A stretch of 64,000 nt of DNA from Vogesella sp. XCS3 (GCF_020616155.1 NZ_CP085530.1:201501-265500); one strand, 5' to 3'; positions 8,422 to 17,664 are shown, numbered from the stretch's first letter. Notes: generated from the sequence alone by a model not told the origin. Program-made: numbers and translations.

Positions 8422-9254
8422 TGTCGGCCGCATCTACTACCCAAAGCCAGCGTGAAAACTGGGAAGGCGAGGCCCGTGGCCTGGCGCACCCGGTAGACGG
8501 CAAGCTGGACACCCGCCACGGCGCCATCCTGTACCTGGACGACGTGACCGTCAGCTTTGACGGCTTCCGTGCGCTGAACAAACTGACGCTGGACATCGGC
8601 GTGGGCGAGCTGCGCTGCATCATCGGCCCCAATGGCGCCGGCAAGACCACCATGATGGACGTCATCACCGGCAAGACCCGCCCCGATAGCGGCAGCGTGT
8701 TTTTTGGCCAGACCATCGACCTCACGCGCCATACCGAGCCGGAAATCGCCCAGCTGGGCATCGGCCGCAAGTTCCAGAAACCCACCGTGTTCGAGGCGAT
8801 GAGCGTGCACGACAACCTGGCGCTGGCGCTGGCCGGCAATAAATCGGTATGGGCCAGCCTGCGCTCGCGGCTCACCGGTACACAGCGCGACCGCATTGGC
8901 GAGCTGCTGGCCACCATCCGCCTCACCGACCAGCACCAGCGCCAGGCTGGCCTGCTGTCGCACGGCCAGAAGCAGTGGCTGGAAATCGGCATGCTGCTGG
9001 CGCAGGAGCCGCAACTCTTGCTGCTGGACGAGCCGGTGGCCGGCATGACCGACGCCGAGACCGAAAAAACCGCCGAGCTGCTGCTGACGCTGAAAGGCCA
9101 GCACTCGCTGATGGTGGTGGAGCACGACATGGACTTTGTCGGCAGCATCGCGCAGAAGGTAACGGTATTGGCCGAAGGCAGCGTGCTGGCTGAGGGCAGC
9201 CTGGCGCAGGTGCAGGCCGACGAGCGGGTAATCGAAGTGTATCTGGGGCGCTGA
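8421..9254 (+). CDS. urtD: Urea ABC transporter ATP-binding protein UrtD
   Basis: A 277-residue ABC ATPase. The Walker A motif GPNGAGKTT lies at about residues 69-77, the signature is the UrtD-type LSHGQKQ rather than LSGGQ, Walker B is LLLLDEP, and the switch His is in MVVEHDMDF. A 40-residue N-terminal extension precedes the ABC core, as in other UrtD proteins. The start at 8421 overlaps the urtC stop by one base; earlier in-frame starts lie inside urtC and are rejected. It powers urea import together with UrtE. Confidence 0.95.
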   Translation: MSAASTTQSQRENWEGEARGLAHPVDGKLDTRHGAILYLDDVTVSFDGFRALNKLTLDIGVGELRCIIGPNGAGKTTMMDVITGKTRPDSGSVFFGQTIDLTRHTEPEIAQLGIGRKFQKPTVFEAMSVHDNLALALAGNKSVWASLRSRLTGTQRDRIGELLATIRLTDQHQRQAGLLSHGQKQWLEIGMLLAQEPQLLLLDEPVAGMTDAETEKTAELLLTLKGQHSLMVVEHDMDFVGSIAQKVTVLAEGSVLAEGSLAQVQADERVIEVYLGR

Positions 9255-9257
9255 ATC

Positions 9258-9956
9258 ATGCTGAAAGTGGACAAACTCAACCAGTTTTACGGCGGCAGCC
9301 ACATCCTGCGCGACGTGGCGTTCGAGGCGCCGGTTGGCGAGGTCACCTGCATCCTGGGCCGCAACGGCGTGGGCAAGAGCACGCTGCTGCGCTGCCTGAT
9401 GGGGCAGATCGCCGCCAAGAGCGGCGCGGTAGCGTGGCAGGGCGAGGACATCCAGCGCCTGGCGCCGCACCAGCGCGTGGCGCGCGGCATGGCCTACGTG
9501 CCGCAGGGGCGCGAGATCTTTGCCCGGCTCACGGTGGAAGAAAACCTGAAGATGGGGCTGGCGCGCTTTGGCGGCCGCCAGGGGCGCGAGATTCCGGCCA
9601 GCGTGTACGAGATGTTTCCGGTGCTGCACGACATGAAGCACCGCCGCGGCGGCGACTTGTCCGGCGGCCAGCAGCAACAGCTGGCCATCGGTCGTGCGCT
9701 GGTCAGCCAGCCCAGCCTGCTGATTCTGGACGAGCCGACCGAGGGCATCCAGCCGTCCATCATCAAGGACATCGGCGCCGTGATCAAAAGGTTGGCCGCA
9801 CGCGGCGACATGGCCATCTTGCTGGTAGAGCAGTACTACGACTTTGCCGAGGCGCTGGCCGACCGCTACGTGGTGATGTCGCGCGGCGAGGTGATCAAGG
9901 CCGGGCAGGGCAAGGCCATGCCGCAGGACGGCGTGCGCGAGTTGCTGGCGATCTAG
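9258..9956 (+). CDS. urtE: Urea ABC transporter ATP-binding protein UrtE
   Basis: A 232-residue LivF-type ABC ATPase starting MLKVDKLNQFYGGSHILRDV. Walker A (GRNGVGKST) is at about 34-42, the signature is LSGGQQQQ at about 135, and Walker B is LLILDEPTEGIQPS. The phrase EGIQPSIIKDI is typical of UrtE. It starts three bases after urtD ends. A full AAAAGGTTGGCCGCA copy of the dispersed repeat lies inside it at 9786-9800 and encodes part of a helix (KRLAARG), so the word is tolerated in a coding frame. Confidence 0.95.
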   Translation: MLKVDKLNQFYGGSHILRDVAFEAPVGEVTCILGRNGVGKSTLLRCLMGQIAAKSGAVAWQGEDIQRLAPHQRVARGMAYVPQGREIFARLTVEENLKMGLARFGGRQGREIPASVYEMFPVLHDMKHRRGGDLSGGQQQQLAIGRALVSQPSLLILDEPTEGIQPSIIKDIGAVIKRLAARGDMAILLVEQYYDFAEALADRYVVMSRGEVIKAGQGKAMPQDGVRELLAI

Positions 9957-9982
9957 TGCCTCACCCGCCCCGTGTCATGCAC

Positions 9983-9998
9983 TGGCACGGGGCTTGCA
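9983..9998 (+). promoter_or_regulatory. Sigma-54 promoter of the urease operon
   Basis: TGGCACG-N4-TTGCA (9983-9989 and 9994-9998) matches the sigma-54 -24/-12 consensus at every conserved position and with the required spacing. It stands 27 bases after urtE. Transcription should start near 10009, leaving a leader of about 27 bases before ureD. Sigma-54 promoters need an enhancer-binding activator; NtrC is the likely one for urease. I did not find a clear NtrC site in the adjoining urtE sequence. Confidence 0.8.
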
Positions 9999-10035
9999 AT
10001 ACCGTTATCGATTCGACTTTCCCCCAACCTGCCCG

Positions 10036-10890
10036 ATGAAACCCGACGCTGTTGCCGCGCTGCTTCCCCCGTCCCTGCTGCAAGGCTGGCCTGCCAGCCT
10101 GCAGCTGGCTTACGCCCGCGACGGCGCCCGCACCATTCCGGTGCTGCGCCGCCATAGCGGCCCGCTACGGGTGCAGAAGCACTTTATCGGTGCCGACGGC
10201 AGCTGTGAACACATCATCGTGCACCCGCCGGGTGGCGTGGCCGGCGGCGATAGCCTGACGCTGGACATCGCGCTGCAGGCCGGCTGCGAGGTACTGCTCA
10301 CCAGCCCCGGTGCCGCCAAGTGGTACGACGGCTTTGGCCGACAGGCGCGGCAGCACATCAGCATCCGCCAGGCTAGCGGCAGCGTACTGGCGTGGCTGCC
10401 GCAGGAAACCATCCTGTTCGATGGTGCCGACGTGCGTTTTGCCAGCTGCGCCCAACTGGCCGGCGATGCCCGCCTGCTGTGGGGCGACGTAGTGTGCCTG
10501 GGTCGCCCTGCGGCCAACCTTTTGTACCACTGCGGCTGCTGGCGCCAGCAGGCCGACATCTACCGCGACGGTCGCTTGATCTACAGCGAGCGCACCGTGC
10601 TGCCGGCCGACAGCCACCTGCTGCACTCGCCGGTGGGCCTGGCGGGCCATAGCGTAGTGGCCACGCTGTTGTGGGCCGGGCCGGCGCTGCCGGCCGAATT
10701 GCACGACGCGGTACTGGCGCTGCCGCTGGCCGGCCAGGCCGCCGCCAGCCAGCTGGACGACGTGTGGCTGGCGCGCTTTGTCGGCGACGGTGCCGAGGCG
10801 GCGCTGGCCTGGCTGCGCGCCGCGCGCCACCTGATCCACCCCTTTACCCACGGCCGCCCGGCGCACGCACCGCGCATCTGGGCTACCTGA
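10036..10890 (+). CDS. ureD: Urease accessory protein UreD
   Basis: A 284-residue accessory protein that binds apo-urease first and recruits UreF and UreG for nickel insertion. Family landmarks are the internal [16 protein letters not shown] and the [10 protein letters not shown] segment. The ATG at 10036 was chosen. The longer frame would begin at a TTG that is itself the -12 element of the sigma-54 promoter, so it cannot be transcribed from that promoter. There is no clear ribosome-binding site. It is the first gene of ureD-A-B-C-E-F-G-J. A minus-orientation copy of the 11-mer lies inside at 10509-10519. Confidence 0.92.
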   Translation: MKPDAVAALLPPSLLQGWPASLQLAYARDGARTIPVLRRHSGPLRVQKHFIGADGSCEHIIVHPPGGVAGGDSLTLDIALQAGCEVLLTSPGAAKWYDGFGRQARQHISIRQASGSVLAWLPQETILFDGADVRFASCAQLAGDARLLWGDVVCLGRPAANLLYHCGCWRQQADIYRDGRLIYSERTVLPADSHLLHSPVGLAGHSVVATLLWAGPALPAELHDAVLALPLAGQAAASQLDDVWLARFVGDGAEAALAWLRAARHLIHPFTHGRPAHAPRIWAT

Positions 10891-10908
10891 TACCGAGGCA
10901 ATACAACC

Positions 10909-11211
10909 ATGGAACTGACCCCCCGCGAGAAGGACAAGCTGCTGATCTTTACCGCCGCCTTGCTGGCCGAACGCCGCCGCGCGCGCGGCCTGAAGCTGAA
11001 CTACCCCGAGGCGGTAGCCTTTATCAGCGCCGCCATCATGGAAGGGGCGCGCGACGGCCAGAGCGTAGCCGCGCTGATGCACTACGGCACCACGCTGCTA
11101 ACCCGCCACGACGTGATGGACGGCATACCGGAGATGATTCCGGATATCCAGGTAGAAGCTACCTTTCCCGACGGCACCAAGCTGGTGACCGTGCATCAAC
11201 CCATTGTTTAG
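10909..11211 (+). CDS. ureA: Urease gamma subunit UreA
   Basis: A 100-residue gamma subunit of exactly the usual length, starting [20 protein letters not shown] and containing the conserved [10 protein letters not shown] and [11 protein letters not shown] segments. It assembles with UreB and UreC as the (abc)3 urease in the cytoplasm. It lies 18 bases after ureD and 8 bases ahead of ureB. Confidence 0.97.
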   Translation: MELTPREKDKLLIFTAALLAERRRARGLKLNYPEAVAFISAAIMEGARDGQSVAALMHYGTTLLTRHDVMDGIPEMIPDIQVEATFPDGTKLVTVHQPIV

Positions 11212-11219
11212 GAGCCGCC

Positions 11220-11525
11220 ATGATTCCAGGGGAAACACTCGCCGCTGCCGGCGAGATCGAGCTCAACGTTGGCCGCGCCACGCTGACGCTAACCGTGGCC
11301 AATAGCGGCGACCGCCCGGTGCAGGTGGGCTCGCACTACCACTTTGCCGAGGTCAACAACGCGCTGCTGTTCGACCGCGACGCGGCGCGCGGCTTCCGGC
11401 TGAACATCGCGGCCGGCACCGCCGTGCGTTTCGAGCCGGGCCAGACGCGCACCGTGGAACTGGTGGCGCTGGCGGGTTTGCGCCGTGTGTACGGCTTTCA
11501 GGGCAAGGTAATGGGGGCATTATGA
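11220..11525 (+). CDS. ureB: Urease beta subunit UreB
   Basis: A 101-residue beta subunit, normal length, with IPGETL near the N-terminus and the conserved [18 protein letters not shown] segment. GGAG precedes the ATG at 11220. Its TGA overlaps the ureC ATG by four bases, so beta and alpha subunits are translationally coupled. Confidence 0.97.
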   Translation: MIPGETLAAAGEIELNVGRATLTLTVANSGDRPVQVGSHYHFAEVNNALLFDRDAARGFRLNIAAGTAVRFEPGQTRTVELVALAGLRRVYGFQGKVMGAL

Positions 11526-13222
11526 AAATCAGCAGACAGGCATACGCCGAGATGTTCGGCCCCACCACCGGCGACCGCGTGCGGCTGGCCGACACCGGCT
11601 TGCTGGCCGAGGTGGAGCACGATTACACCGTGTACGGTGAAGAGGTGAAATTCGGCGGTGGCAAGGTCATCCGTGACGGCATGGGCCAGAGCCAGGCACT
11701 GGCGGCCGAGGTGGCCGACACGGTGCTGACCAACGCGCTGATCCTGGACCACTGGGGCATCGTGAAGGCCGATATTGCGCTGAAAAACGGCCGCATCGCC
11801 GCCATCGGCAAGGCCGGCAACCCGGACATTCAGCCTGGCGTGGACATCGTGATCGGCGCCTCCACCGAGATCATCGCCGCCGAGGGCATGATCGTCACTG
11901 CTGGCGGCATCGACACCCACATCCACTTCATCTGCCCGCAGCAGATCGACGAAGCGCTGATGTCCGGCGTCACCACCATGATTGGCGGCGGCACCGGCCC
12001 GGCCACCGGCACCAATGCCACCACCTGCACGCCGGGGCCGTGGCATATGGCGCAGATGCTGAAAGCGGCCGAGGCGTTTCCGATGAACCTAGGCTTTACC
12101 GGCAAGGGCAACGCCAGCCTGCCGGAGCCGCTGCGCGAACAGGTACGCGCCGGCGCCATCGGCCTGAAGCTGCACGAAGACTGGGGCACCACGCCGGCCG
12201 CCATCGACAACTGCCTGAGCGTGGCCGACGAGATGGACGTGCAGGTGGCCATCCATACCGACACGCTGAACGAAGGCGGCTTTATCGAGGCCACGCTGGC
12301 GGCGTTCAAGGGCCGCACCATCCACACCTACCATACCGAAGGCGCCGGCGGCGGCCACGCGCCGGACATCATCAAGGCCTGCGGCCAACGTAACGTACTG
12401 CCCAGCTCCACCAACCCGACGCGGCCGTTTACCGTCAACACCATCGACGAGCACCTGGACATGCTGATGGTGTGCCATCACCTGGACCCGGCCATCGCCG
12501 AAGACGTGGCCTTTGCCGAAAGCCGCATCCGCCGCGAAACCATCGCCGCCGAAGACATCCTGCACGACCTGGGTGCCTTCGCCATGATGTCGTCCGACAG
12601 CCAGGCCATGGGCCGCGTCGGCGAAACCATCCTGCGCTGCTGGCAAACCGCCGACAAGATGAAGCAGCAGCGCGGCCCGCTGCCGGGCGACGGCCCCAGC
12701 AACGACAACGCCCGCATCAAACGCTACCTGGCCAAGTACACCATCAACCCGGCCATCACCCACGGCATTGCCCACGAGGTAGGCAGCGTGGAGGTGGGCA
12801 AGCTGGCCGACCTGGTGATCTGGCGGCCGGCGTTCTTTGGCGTGAAGCCCAGCCTGATCCTGAAGGGCGGCATCATCGCCGCCGCCGCGATGGGCGACGC
12901 CAACGCCAGCATCCCCACGCCGCAGCCGGTGCACTACCGGCCGATGTTCGGTGCCTACGGCGGCGCCATTGCCGCCGGCAGCGTCACCTTTGTGTCGCAG
13001 GCGGCGCTGGCCGCCGGCGTGGGCGAGGCGCTGGGGCTGAAAAAGCGGCTGGTGGCGGTGCAGGGCTGCCGCAGCGTGCAGAAAACCGACCTCATCCACA
13101 ACGACTACCTGCCGGTGATCGAGGTGGACCCGCAAAACTACCAGGTCCGTGCCGACGGCGAATTGCTGTGGTGCGAGCCGGCCAGTGTGCTGCCTATGGC
13201 GCAGCGTTACTTTCTGTTCTAG
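11522..13222 (+). CDS. ureC: Urease alpha subunit UreC (nickel hydrolase)
   Basis: A 566-residue catalytic subunit that hydrolyses urea to ammonia and carbamate. All active-site residues are visible: nickel ligands His133 and His135 (DTHIHF), the carbamylated Lys216 (GLKLHEDWG), His245, His271 and Asp359 (SSDSQAMGR), and the catalytic His319 in MVCHHL. Each is one position lower than the Klebsiella numbering. It is full length with no interruption, so the enzyme should be active once nickel is loaded. It is followed 9 bases later by ureE. Confidence 0.98.
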   Translation: MKISRQAYAEMFGPTTGDRVRLADTGLLAEVEHDYTVYGEEVKFGGGKVIRDGMGQSQALAAEVADTVLTNALILDHWGIVKADIALKNGRIAAIGKAGNPDIQPGVDIVIGASTEIIAAEGMIVTAGGIDTHIHFICPQQIDEALMSGVTTMIGGGTGPATGTNATTCTPGPWHMAQMLKAAEAFPMNLGFTGKGNASLPEPLREQVRAGAIGLKLHEDWGTTPAAIDNCLSVADEMDVQVAIHTDTLNEGGFIEATLAAFKGRTIHTYHTEGAGGGHAPDIIKACGQRNVLPSSTNPTRPFTVNTIDEHLDMLMVCHHLDPAIAEDVAFAESRIRRETIAAEDILHDLGAFAMMSSDSQAMGRVGETILRCWQTADKMKQQRGPLPGDGPSNDNARIKRYLAKYTINPAITHGIAHEVGSVEVGKLADLVIWRPAFFGVKPSLILKGGIIAAAAMGDANASIPTPQPVHYRPMFGAYGGAIAAGSVTFVSQAALAAGVGEALGLKKRLVAVQGCRSVQKTDLIHNDYLPVIEVDPQNYQVRADGELLWCEPASVLPMAQRYFLF

Positions 13223-13231
13223 GAGCCCAGC

Positions 13232-13729
13232 ATGCTGGTATTGCGACAACACGCCAGCGGCGGCACGCCTGCCGACCAGCTGGTGCTGGATTTTGACCGA
13301 CGCTGCAAGACGCGGCTGCTTACCCGCAGCGCCGCCGGCGAAGAGGTAGGCGTGATGCTGCCGCCGGGCAGCCCGCCGCTGCGCGATGGCGACTTGCTGC
13401 AGGCCGACGACGGCCGCTGCGTGCGCGTGGTAGCCGCCGCCGAGCCGCTGCTGCACGTGGCCTGCCACGACGCGGTAACGCTGGCGCGCGCGGCCTACCA
13501 CCTGGGTAACCGCCACGTGAAAGTGGAAGTCGGCGCCGGCTGGCTGCGCCTGCTGCAGGACGACGTGCTGGCCGACATGCTGCAGCAGATGGGCCTGCAG
13601 GTGGAAAGGTTGGCCGCAGGCTTTTCGCCGGAGCACGGCGCCTACGGTGGCGGCCATCACCATTCGCACGGCCAGGAAGCGGCGTTCCACTACGCGCCGA
13701 AAATCCACCAGTTCGAGGGCCAGCCATGA
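13232..13729 (+). CDS. ureE: Urease nickel metallochaperone UreE
   Basis: A 165-residue nickel chaperone. The N-terminal peptide-binding domain is followed by the metal-binding domain with GNRHVKVEV and a His-rich stretch near the C-terminus (GGHHHSHGQ) that can bind nickel. The His tail is short compared with Klebsiella UreE. An AAAGGTTGGCCGCA copy of the dispersed repeat is embedded at 13605-13618, encoding ERLAA. The stop overlaps the ureF start (ATGA). Confidence 0.95.
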   Translation: MLVLRQHASGGTPADQLVLDFDRRCKTRLLTRSAAGEEVGVMLPPGSPPLRDGDLLQADDGRCVRVVAAAEPLLHVACHDAVTLARAAYHLGNRHVKVEVGAGWLRLLQDDVLADMLQQMGLQVERLAAGFSPEHGAYGGGHHHSHGQEAAFHYAPKIHQFEGQP

Positions 13730-14403
13730 GCAGCACCGCCACCCGCCTGCAGCTGCTGCGCCTGGCCAGCCCCGGCTTGCCCATTGGCGGCTACAGCTAC
13801 TCGCAGGGCATGGAAACCGCGCTCGACCTGAGCCTGGTACACGACGAAACCACGGCGCGCCACTGGCTGGCCGACCTGCTGGCCGGCCCGCTGTCACAAT
13901 TTGATGGCGCCATGTTGGCCGCCTGCTGCCGCGCGGCGGCAATCGGCGACATGGCCGCGTTGCAACGCCTTAACGCGCAGCTGCTGGCCAGCCGCGATAG
14001 CCGCGAGCAAGTACTGGAAAGCACGCAGATGGGCTACTCGCTACGCCAGCTGCTGCTGGGCCTGCCCGAAGGCGGCGACGCTGCCCTGTGGCCGGCCGGC
14101 GAGGCGCTGAGCCTGCCGGTGGCGTGGGCCTTGGCCGCCCGCTGCCTGCAATTGCCGGGCGAGCAGGCGCTGGAAGCCTGGCTGTGGGGCTGGCTGGAGA
14201 ACCAGATCATGGTGCTGATGAAGGCCATGCCGATGGGGCAGAGCGCCGGCCAGCGCCTGATCTCCAGCCTGCTGCCGGAGCTCGCCGCCGCCGCCGCCCG
14301 TGCCTGGCAGCTGCCGGAAGACGACATCAGCAATTTCGCCCCCCTGTACGCCTGGGTGGCACAGAAACACGAAACCCAATACAGCCGGTTGTTCCGGTCT
14401 TGA
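13726..14403 (+). CDS. ureF: Urease accessory protein UreF
   Basis: A 225-residue, mainly helical accessory protein acting with UreD and UreG to gate nickel insertion. The conserved N-terminal segment reads [18 protein letters not shown], and the C-terminal [19 protein letters not shown] is typical. The start overlaps the ureE stop. The length is normal. Confidence 0.95.
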   Translation: MSSTATRLQLLRLASPGLPIGGYSYSQGMETALDLSLVHDETTARHWLADLLAGPLSQFDGAMLAACCRAAAIGDMAALQRLNAQLLASRDSREQVLESTQMGYSLRQLLLGLPEGGDAALWPAGEALSLPVAWALAARCLQLPGEQALEAWLWGWLENQIMVLMKAMPMGQSAGQRLISSLLPELAAAAARAWQLPEDDISNFAPLYAWVAQKHETQYSRLFRS

Positions 14404-14420
14404 TCAAAAGAGGACACAGC

Positions 14421-15056
14421 ATGAAACAGGCAGCATTACGCGTCGGCATCGGCGGCCCGGTGGGCTCCGGCAAGACCCACCTTACCTGGGCGCTGTGCAC
14501 GGCGCTGCGCGACAAATACAACGTGGCGGCGGTTACCAACGACATCTACACCCAGGAAGACGCGCAGTTTCTGGTGCGCAACGAAGCGCTGGCGCCAGAC
14601 CGCATCATCGGCGTGGAAACCGGCGGCTGCCCGCACACCGCCATCCGCGAAGACGCCTCTATCAACCTGGAAGCCGTGGCGAGGCTGAATGCCCGCCACC
14701 CTGGCCTGGACGTTATCTTCATCGAAAGCGGCGGCGACAACCTGGCGGCTACCTTCAGCCCCGAGCTGTCCGACCTCACGCTGTACGTGATCGACGTGTC
14801 CGCCGGCGACAAGATCCCGCGCAAAGGCGGCCCCGGCATCTGCAAGAGCGACCTGCTGGTGATCAACAAGATCGACCTGGCGCCGCTGGTAGGCGCCTCG
14901 CTGGAGGTGATGGACCGCGACGCCAGCAAGATGCGCGGCGAGCGGCCGTTCATCTTCTCCAATCTCAAAAGCGGCCACGGCCTGGCCGACATCATCCGTT
15001 TCATCGAAGAAAAAGGCATGCTCACCCTGAATGCCGAAGGAGCCCATCATGCGTAA
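14421..15056 (+). CDS. ureG: Urease accessory GTPase UreG
   Basis: A 211-residue SIMIBI-class GTPase with a P-loop GGPVGSGKT near residues 11-19, the metal-binding Cys-Pro-His in [15 protein letters not shown], and the guanine-specificity NKIDLAP. GTP hydrolysis drives nickel transfer from UreE to urease. The ATG at 14421 follows AGAGGACAC. Longer in-frame starts lie within ureF and are rejected. The last codons overlap ureJ. Confidence 0.97.
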   Translation: MKQAALRVGIGGPVGSGKTHLTWALCTALRDKYNVAAVTNDIYTQEDAQFLVRNEALAPDRIIGVETGGCPHTAIREDASINLEAVARLNARHPGLDVIFIESGGDNLAATFSPELSDLTLYVIDVSAGDKIPRKGGPGICKSDLLVINKIDLAPLVGASLEVMDRDASKMRGERPFIFSNLKSGHGLADIIRFIEEKGMLTLNAEGAHHA

Positions 15057-15618
15057 ACCCCTGCTATTTATCCTGTTGGCCGCTGCGGCCAACGTGGCGC
15101 AAGCCCACACCGGCCACGGCGCTGACGGTTTTGTCCACGGCTTTGGCCACCCGTTCTCCGGCCTGGACCACCTGCTGGCCATGTTCGCCGTCGGCCTGTG
15201 GTCGGCGCAGCTGGGTGGCCACGCGCGCTGGCAAGGCCCGGCGCTGTTCGTGCTGATGCTGGCTGCCGGTGCGGCGCTGGGCGTAGCCGGTATCGCTCTG
15301 CCGTGGCTGGAAAGCGGCATCGCACTGTCGGTATTGCTTAGCGGCTTGCTGGTGGCCGCGCTGGCGCGCCCGCCACGCCTATTGGCCATGGCCGCCATCG
15401 CCGGCTTTGCGCTGTACCACGGTGTGGCCCACGGCCAGGAAATGCCGGCCGACGCCAGCGGCGCCGCCTACGCCGCCGGCTTCATGCTGGCCAGCGCGCT
15501 GCTGCACATTGCTGGCGTGGCAGTCGGCCAGGGCACGCTGCGCAGCGCCATGCTGCTGCGCGCGCTAGGCGCCGCCATCGCCGCCTCGGGCGCACTGCTG
15601 TTGGTGGGCACGCTGTAG
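15049..15618 (+). CDS. ureJ: HupE/UreJ family membrane protein, probable nickel permease
   Basis: A 189-residue membrane protein with a signal sequence (about residues 1-20, cleaved before HTGHG) and about six hydrophobic segments. It carries the HupE/UreJ signature [12 protein letters not shown] with conserved His and Asp, plus [12 protein letters not shown]. Members import nickel for urease or hydrogenase, and the last position of a urease cluster fits. The ATG at 15049 is preceded by AAGGAG and overlaps the ureG end by 8 bases. The upstream ATG at 15031 has no binding site. A palindromic double copy of the dispersed repeat lies in the signal-peptide region. Confidence 0.88.
   Translation: MRKPLLFILLAAAANVAQAHTGHGADGFVHGFGHPFSGLDHLLAMFAVGLWSAQLGGHARWQGPALFVLMLAAGAALGVAGIALPWLESGIALSVLLSGLLVAALARPPRLLAMAAIAGFALYHGVAHGQEMPADASGAAYAAGFMLASALLHIAGVAVGQGTLRSAMLLRALGAAIAASGALLLVGTL
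15075..15093. repeat. Head-to-head pair of repeat cores (perfect palindrome) inside ureJ
   Basis: GTTGGCCGC, one T, then GCGGCCAAC form a perfect 19-base palindrome in the coding sequence of the ureJ signal peptide, where it encodes LAAAAN. Only the right arm is a full 10-mer core (TGCGGCCAAC, 15084-15093); the left lacks the final A. Confidence 0.8.
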
Positions 15619-16007
15619 CAGCCCTGCGGCCAACGTGACGCGTAGTGGGTCGTATCGCGAGCAGGTTAGGTCGATGCCCGAGTCCGGTCTACGCGCAGCG
15701 GTAACAACAAGGGCAAGCCTGCGGGCTTGCCATTTTTTTATGGCATGGGGGTATGATGAACGATCTGATGATGTTGGCTGGTGTTGAGCCTAGCGCAGCC
15801 CAACATGTGTCGCCTTGTGCGGAAAGGGCAAGGTAGTGTTTGCGTAGGGTGCTGTCAGTGGAGCACCCGGGGATAGAGGGAGCCTAAGGACCGGCTTACA
15901 TTGATGCTGGAGACAGTTCCAGATATGGCTATCTCTTCTACGAGCTAAAAACTAGACAGTATTTTTATCAATATATTGTATGTAAAATATCAATGGGAGG
16001 GTGTGGT
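15619..16007. other. Intergenic region after the urease operon
   Basis: No gene is seen in these 389 bases. They hold a 10-mer repeat core on the minus strand (15625-15634), the urease-operon terminator (15712-15739), an imperfect hairpin (ATGTTGGCTG at 15771-15780 against 15796-15806) and a 7-bp hairpin (GGGTGCT/AGCACCC at 15847-15868). From about 15950 the sequence turns sharply AT-rich, marking the start of the accessory patch. Confidence 0.7.
15712..15739 (+). terminator. Terminator of the urease operon
   Basis: An 8-bp stem (GGCAAGCC at 15712-15719, GGCTTGCC at 15724-15731) with a 4-base loop, then A and seven T residues. It is the only terminator-like hairpin downstream of ureJ. Confidence 0.9.
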
Positions 16008-16229
16008 TTGAAAAAAAGAAAATCTGCTATTCTTTTTGGGAATGGTTTGAATAGAGTGTCTCCTAATTCTATTAGTTGGGATAAGCTTTTGAATAAAATA
16101 AAAGGCGAAGACCATTTTGATGATAATGGCCTCCCAAATACAATGGTGTATGAGAGAATATATCTTGGTAGGAGCAAGGCTAATGATGAGATGTCTATTA
16201 AAAAAGGAATTGCATCGGCGCTGAAAGAA
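16008..16229 (+). pseudogene. 5' fragment of a SIR2/AbiH-like gene, cut by the IS
   Basis: 74 codons from a TTG start (16008), which is preceded by GGGAGG at the right distance; the ATG at 15993 lies in front of that site and is less likely. The product begins MKKRKSAILFGNGLNRVS, then SISWDKLL, resembling the nucleotide-binding N-terminus of SIR2-like and AbiH proteins (G-N-G in place of G-A-G, then S-W-x-x-L-L). It is far more AT-rich than its surroundings, a sign of horizontal transfer. The frame runs straight into the left IS end. The assignment rests on motif resemblance only. Confidence 0.5.
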
Positions 16230-17265
16230 GGCTTTGTTGCACAAATCAGCCGTAGGTCGAACTACCCCAATCCCCAGACGGATTTATCCCATACGGACCG
16301 TTTGCGGCGTGCCCAGTGCTGTGAAGCGATTCAGAATCGCTGCACAGATTTGAAGCTCCGCTACTTGCCGGTCAAAGTCCCGTGACTTAACCCGATCTGC
16401 CAGCAATTTGAAACAGTGCATCTTCGTTTCGACCAAGCTGCGGCGATGGTAGCCACTCCACTTTTTCCAGAGCGCGCGCCCCAGATACTTCACCGCTCGT
16501 AGCGACTCATTGCGAGCCTGATTGCCCCGTAAATTCCCTTTCCAGAATTGGCCATTTCGACGTGGGGGAATGATGGCTGCCGCCCCACGCTCTGCAATCG
16601 CTGCGTAACATAGGCGTGTGTCGTACGCCCCATCCGTGGTGACGGTTACCAGTCCCTCTCCCGCCGGAATTTGCGATAGCAGCTCTGGCAGCATCGTGGC
16701 ATCTCCAGTGCGATTGTCGGTCACTTCCATTGCCCGGATTTCCAGCGTTTGCGCATCTATGCCCAGATGCAGCTTGCGCCATTGGCGGCGGTAATCAGCG
16801 CCATGCTTTTTCACCTTCCACTCGCCTTCACCCATCATCTTGATGCCGGTGCTATCCACCAAGAGATGCAGACAACCTTGCTTTTTCTGTACCGGGATGC
16901 GGACTTGCAGGTCTTTCTGGCGGCGGGAAAGCGTGCTGAAGTCGGGGACGGCCCAGTCAAGGCCAGCCAGGCGCAACATACTTTCGACCATACCTGTGGC
17001 TTGCCGTAGCGCCAGGCCAAAGAGGCATTTGATGGTGAGACAGAACTGGATGGCAGCATCAGAAAAAGTTAGCTGCCGTCCCCGCCTGCCGGTAGCCGGT
17101 GCCAACCAGTTCATGCCTTTGTCGAGCCAGAGAAGGAGCTGCCCTCGTTGCTTGAGGGACTGGTTGTATGACTGCCAGTTGATGGTTTGGTACTTGGGAG
17201 GAAGGGGCTTGCTCATGCGGTCATTCTACCGGACGGACGCAAGCACTGATTTGTGCAACAAAGCC
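16230..17265 (-). mobile_element. IS5-family insertion sequence (IS903-like), 1036 bp
   Basis: Perfect 20-bp terminal inverted repeats: GGCTTTGTTGCACAAATCAG at 16230-16249 and its complement at 17246-17265. They enclose a single intact transposase gene on the minus strand. The ends and transposase fit the IS903 group of IS5, which normally makes 9-bp target duplications. The flanks here are CTGAAAGAA and GATTTTAGT, so no duplication is present. That implies a rearrangement next to the element, such as an adjacent deletion or recombination between two copies. Confidence 0.92.
16284..17216 (-). CDS. IS5-family (IS903 group) DDE transposase
   Basis: A 310-residue transposase starting MSKPLPPKYQTINWQSYNQS, typical of IS903-type enzymes. 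An N-terminal DNA-binding region is followed by the DDE catalytic core: first Asp in LLVDSTGIK, second Asp in TTDGAYD, and Glu in RRSLVETKMHCFK. No stop or frameshift interrupts it, so the element may still be mobile. The GC content is closer to the host chromosome than to the disrupted gene around it. Confidence 0.95.
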   Translation of the reverse strand: MSKPLPPKYQTINWQSYNQSLKQRGQLLLWLDKGMNWLAPATGRRGRQLTFSDAAIQFCLTIKCLFGLALRQATGMVESMLRLAGLDWAVPDFSTLSRRQKDLQVRIPVQKKQGCLHLLVDSTGIKMMGEGEWKVKKHGADYRRQWRKLHLGIDAQTLEIRAMEVTDNRTGDATMLPELLSQIPAGEGLVTVTTDGAYDTRLCYAAIAERGAAAIIPPRRNGQFWKGNLRGNQARNESLRAVKYLGRALWKKWSGYHRRSLVETKMHCFKLLADRVKSRDFDRQVAELQICAAILNRFTALGTPQTVRMG

Positions 17266-17499
17266 GATTTTAGTGAGACAGACTTGTGGTGGATAATAAA
17301 TAAGCGCGCCAGAATTGGCATGGAAATAGATCTTATTAATTCAATATATTTTCACGCAAAAGAAGGTGAGTGTCAAAACAAAATGGAATTGTTGTCGAGT
17401 TTTGGTGTGGAAGTTAAACCGTATGAATTGATAAATAACAATTATCACGAAATGTATGATAAAATGCTGGATGGTATACGTGTGATGATTGGCGAGTAG
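17266..17499 (+). pseudogene. 3' fragment of the SIR2/AbiH-like gene
   Basis: 77 codons and a stop, in the same phase as the 5' fragment if the IS is removed. The segment starts DFSETDLWWIINKRARIG; an S-x-E-T-D-x-x-W-W patch is found near the C-terminus of SIR2-like and AbiH-type proteins. Together the fragments give about 151 residues, roughly half of such a protein, so the centre of the gene appears to be missing. The AT-rich composition matches the 5' fragment. A separate short ORF from the ATG at 17320 cannot be excluded. Confidence 0.45.
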
Positions 17500-17664
17500 C
17501 TCGGCTAAGCCAACGGCGCAGCCGGGAATGGTGTGGTGCAAAGCAATTGAGTGATATTGCCACTGGGTATGATGCAAGATGCGGCTATGCCCTATCCGGG
17601 CTACGCCCTAAATCACGCTCAGCAGTAACCACGCCAAGTTTATGGCGCCATTTCCCATGAAATG

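Noticed and set aside
9994..10035. TTG start extending UreD by 14 residues
   Set aside because: The TTG is the -12 element of the sigma-54 promoter, so it would not be in the mRNA; the extension is not typical of UreD.
15993..16007. ATG at 15993 as start of the SIR2/AbiH-like gene
   Set aside because: It lies upstream of the GGGAGG ribosome-binding site that fits the TTG at 16008; the extra five residues are not conserved-looking.
16230..17265. Composite transposon or larger mobile island around the IS
   Set aside because: Only one IS copy with a matched pair of ends is present, and the surrounding urease and dapB genes are ordinary chromosome; only the ~1.5 kb AT-rich patch looks foreign.
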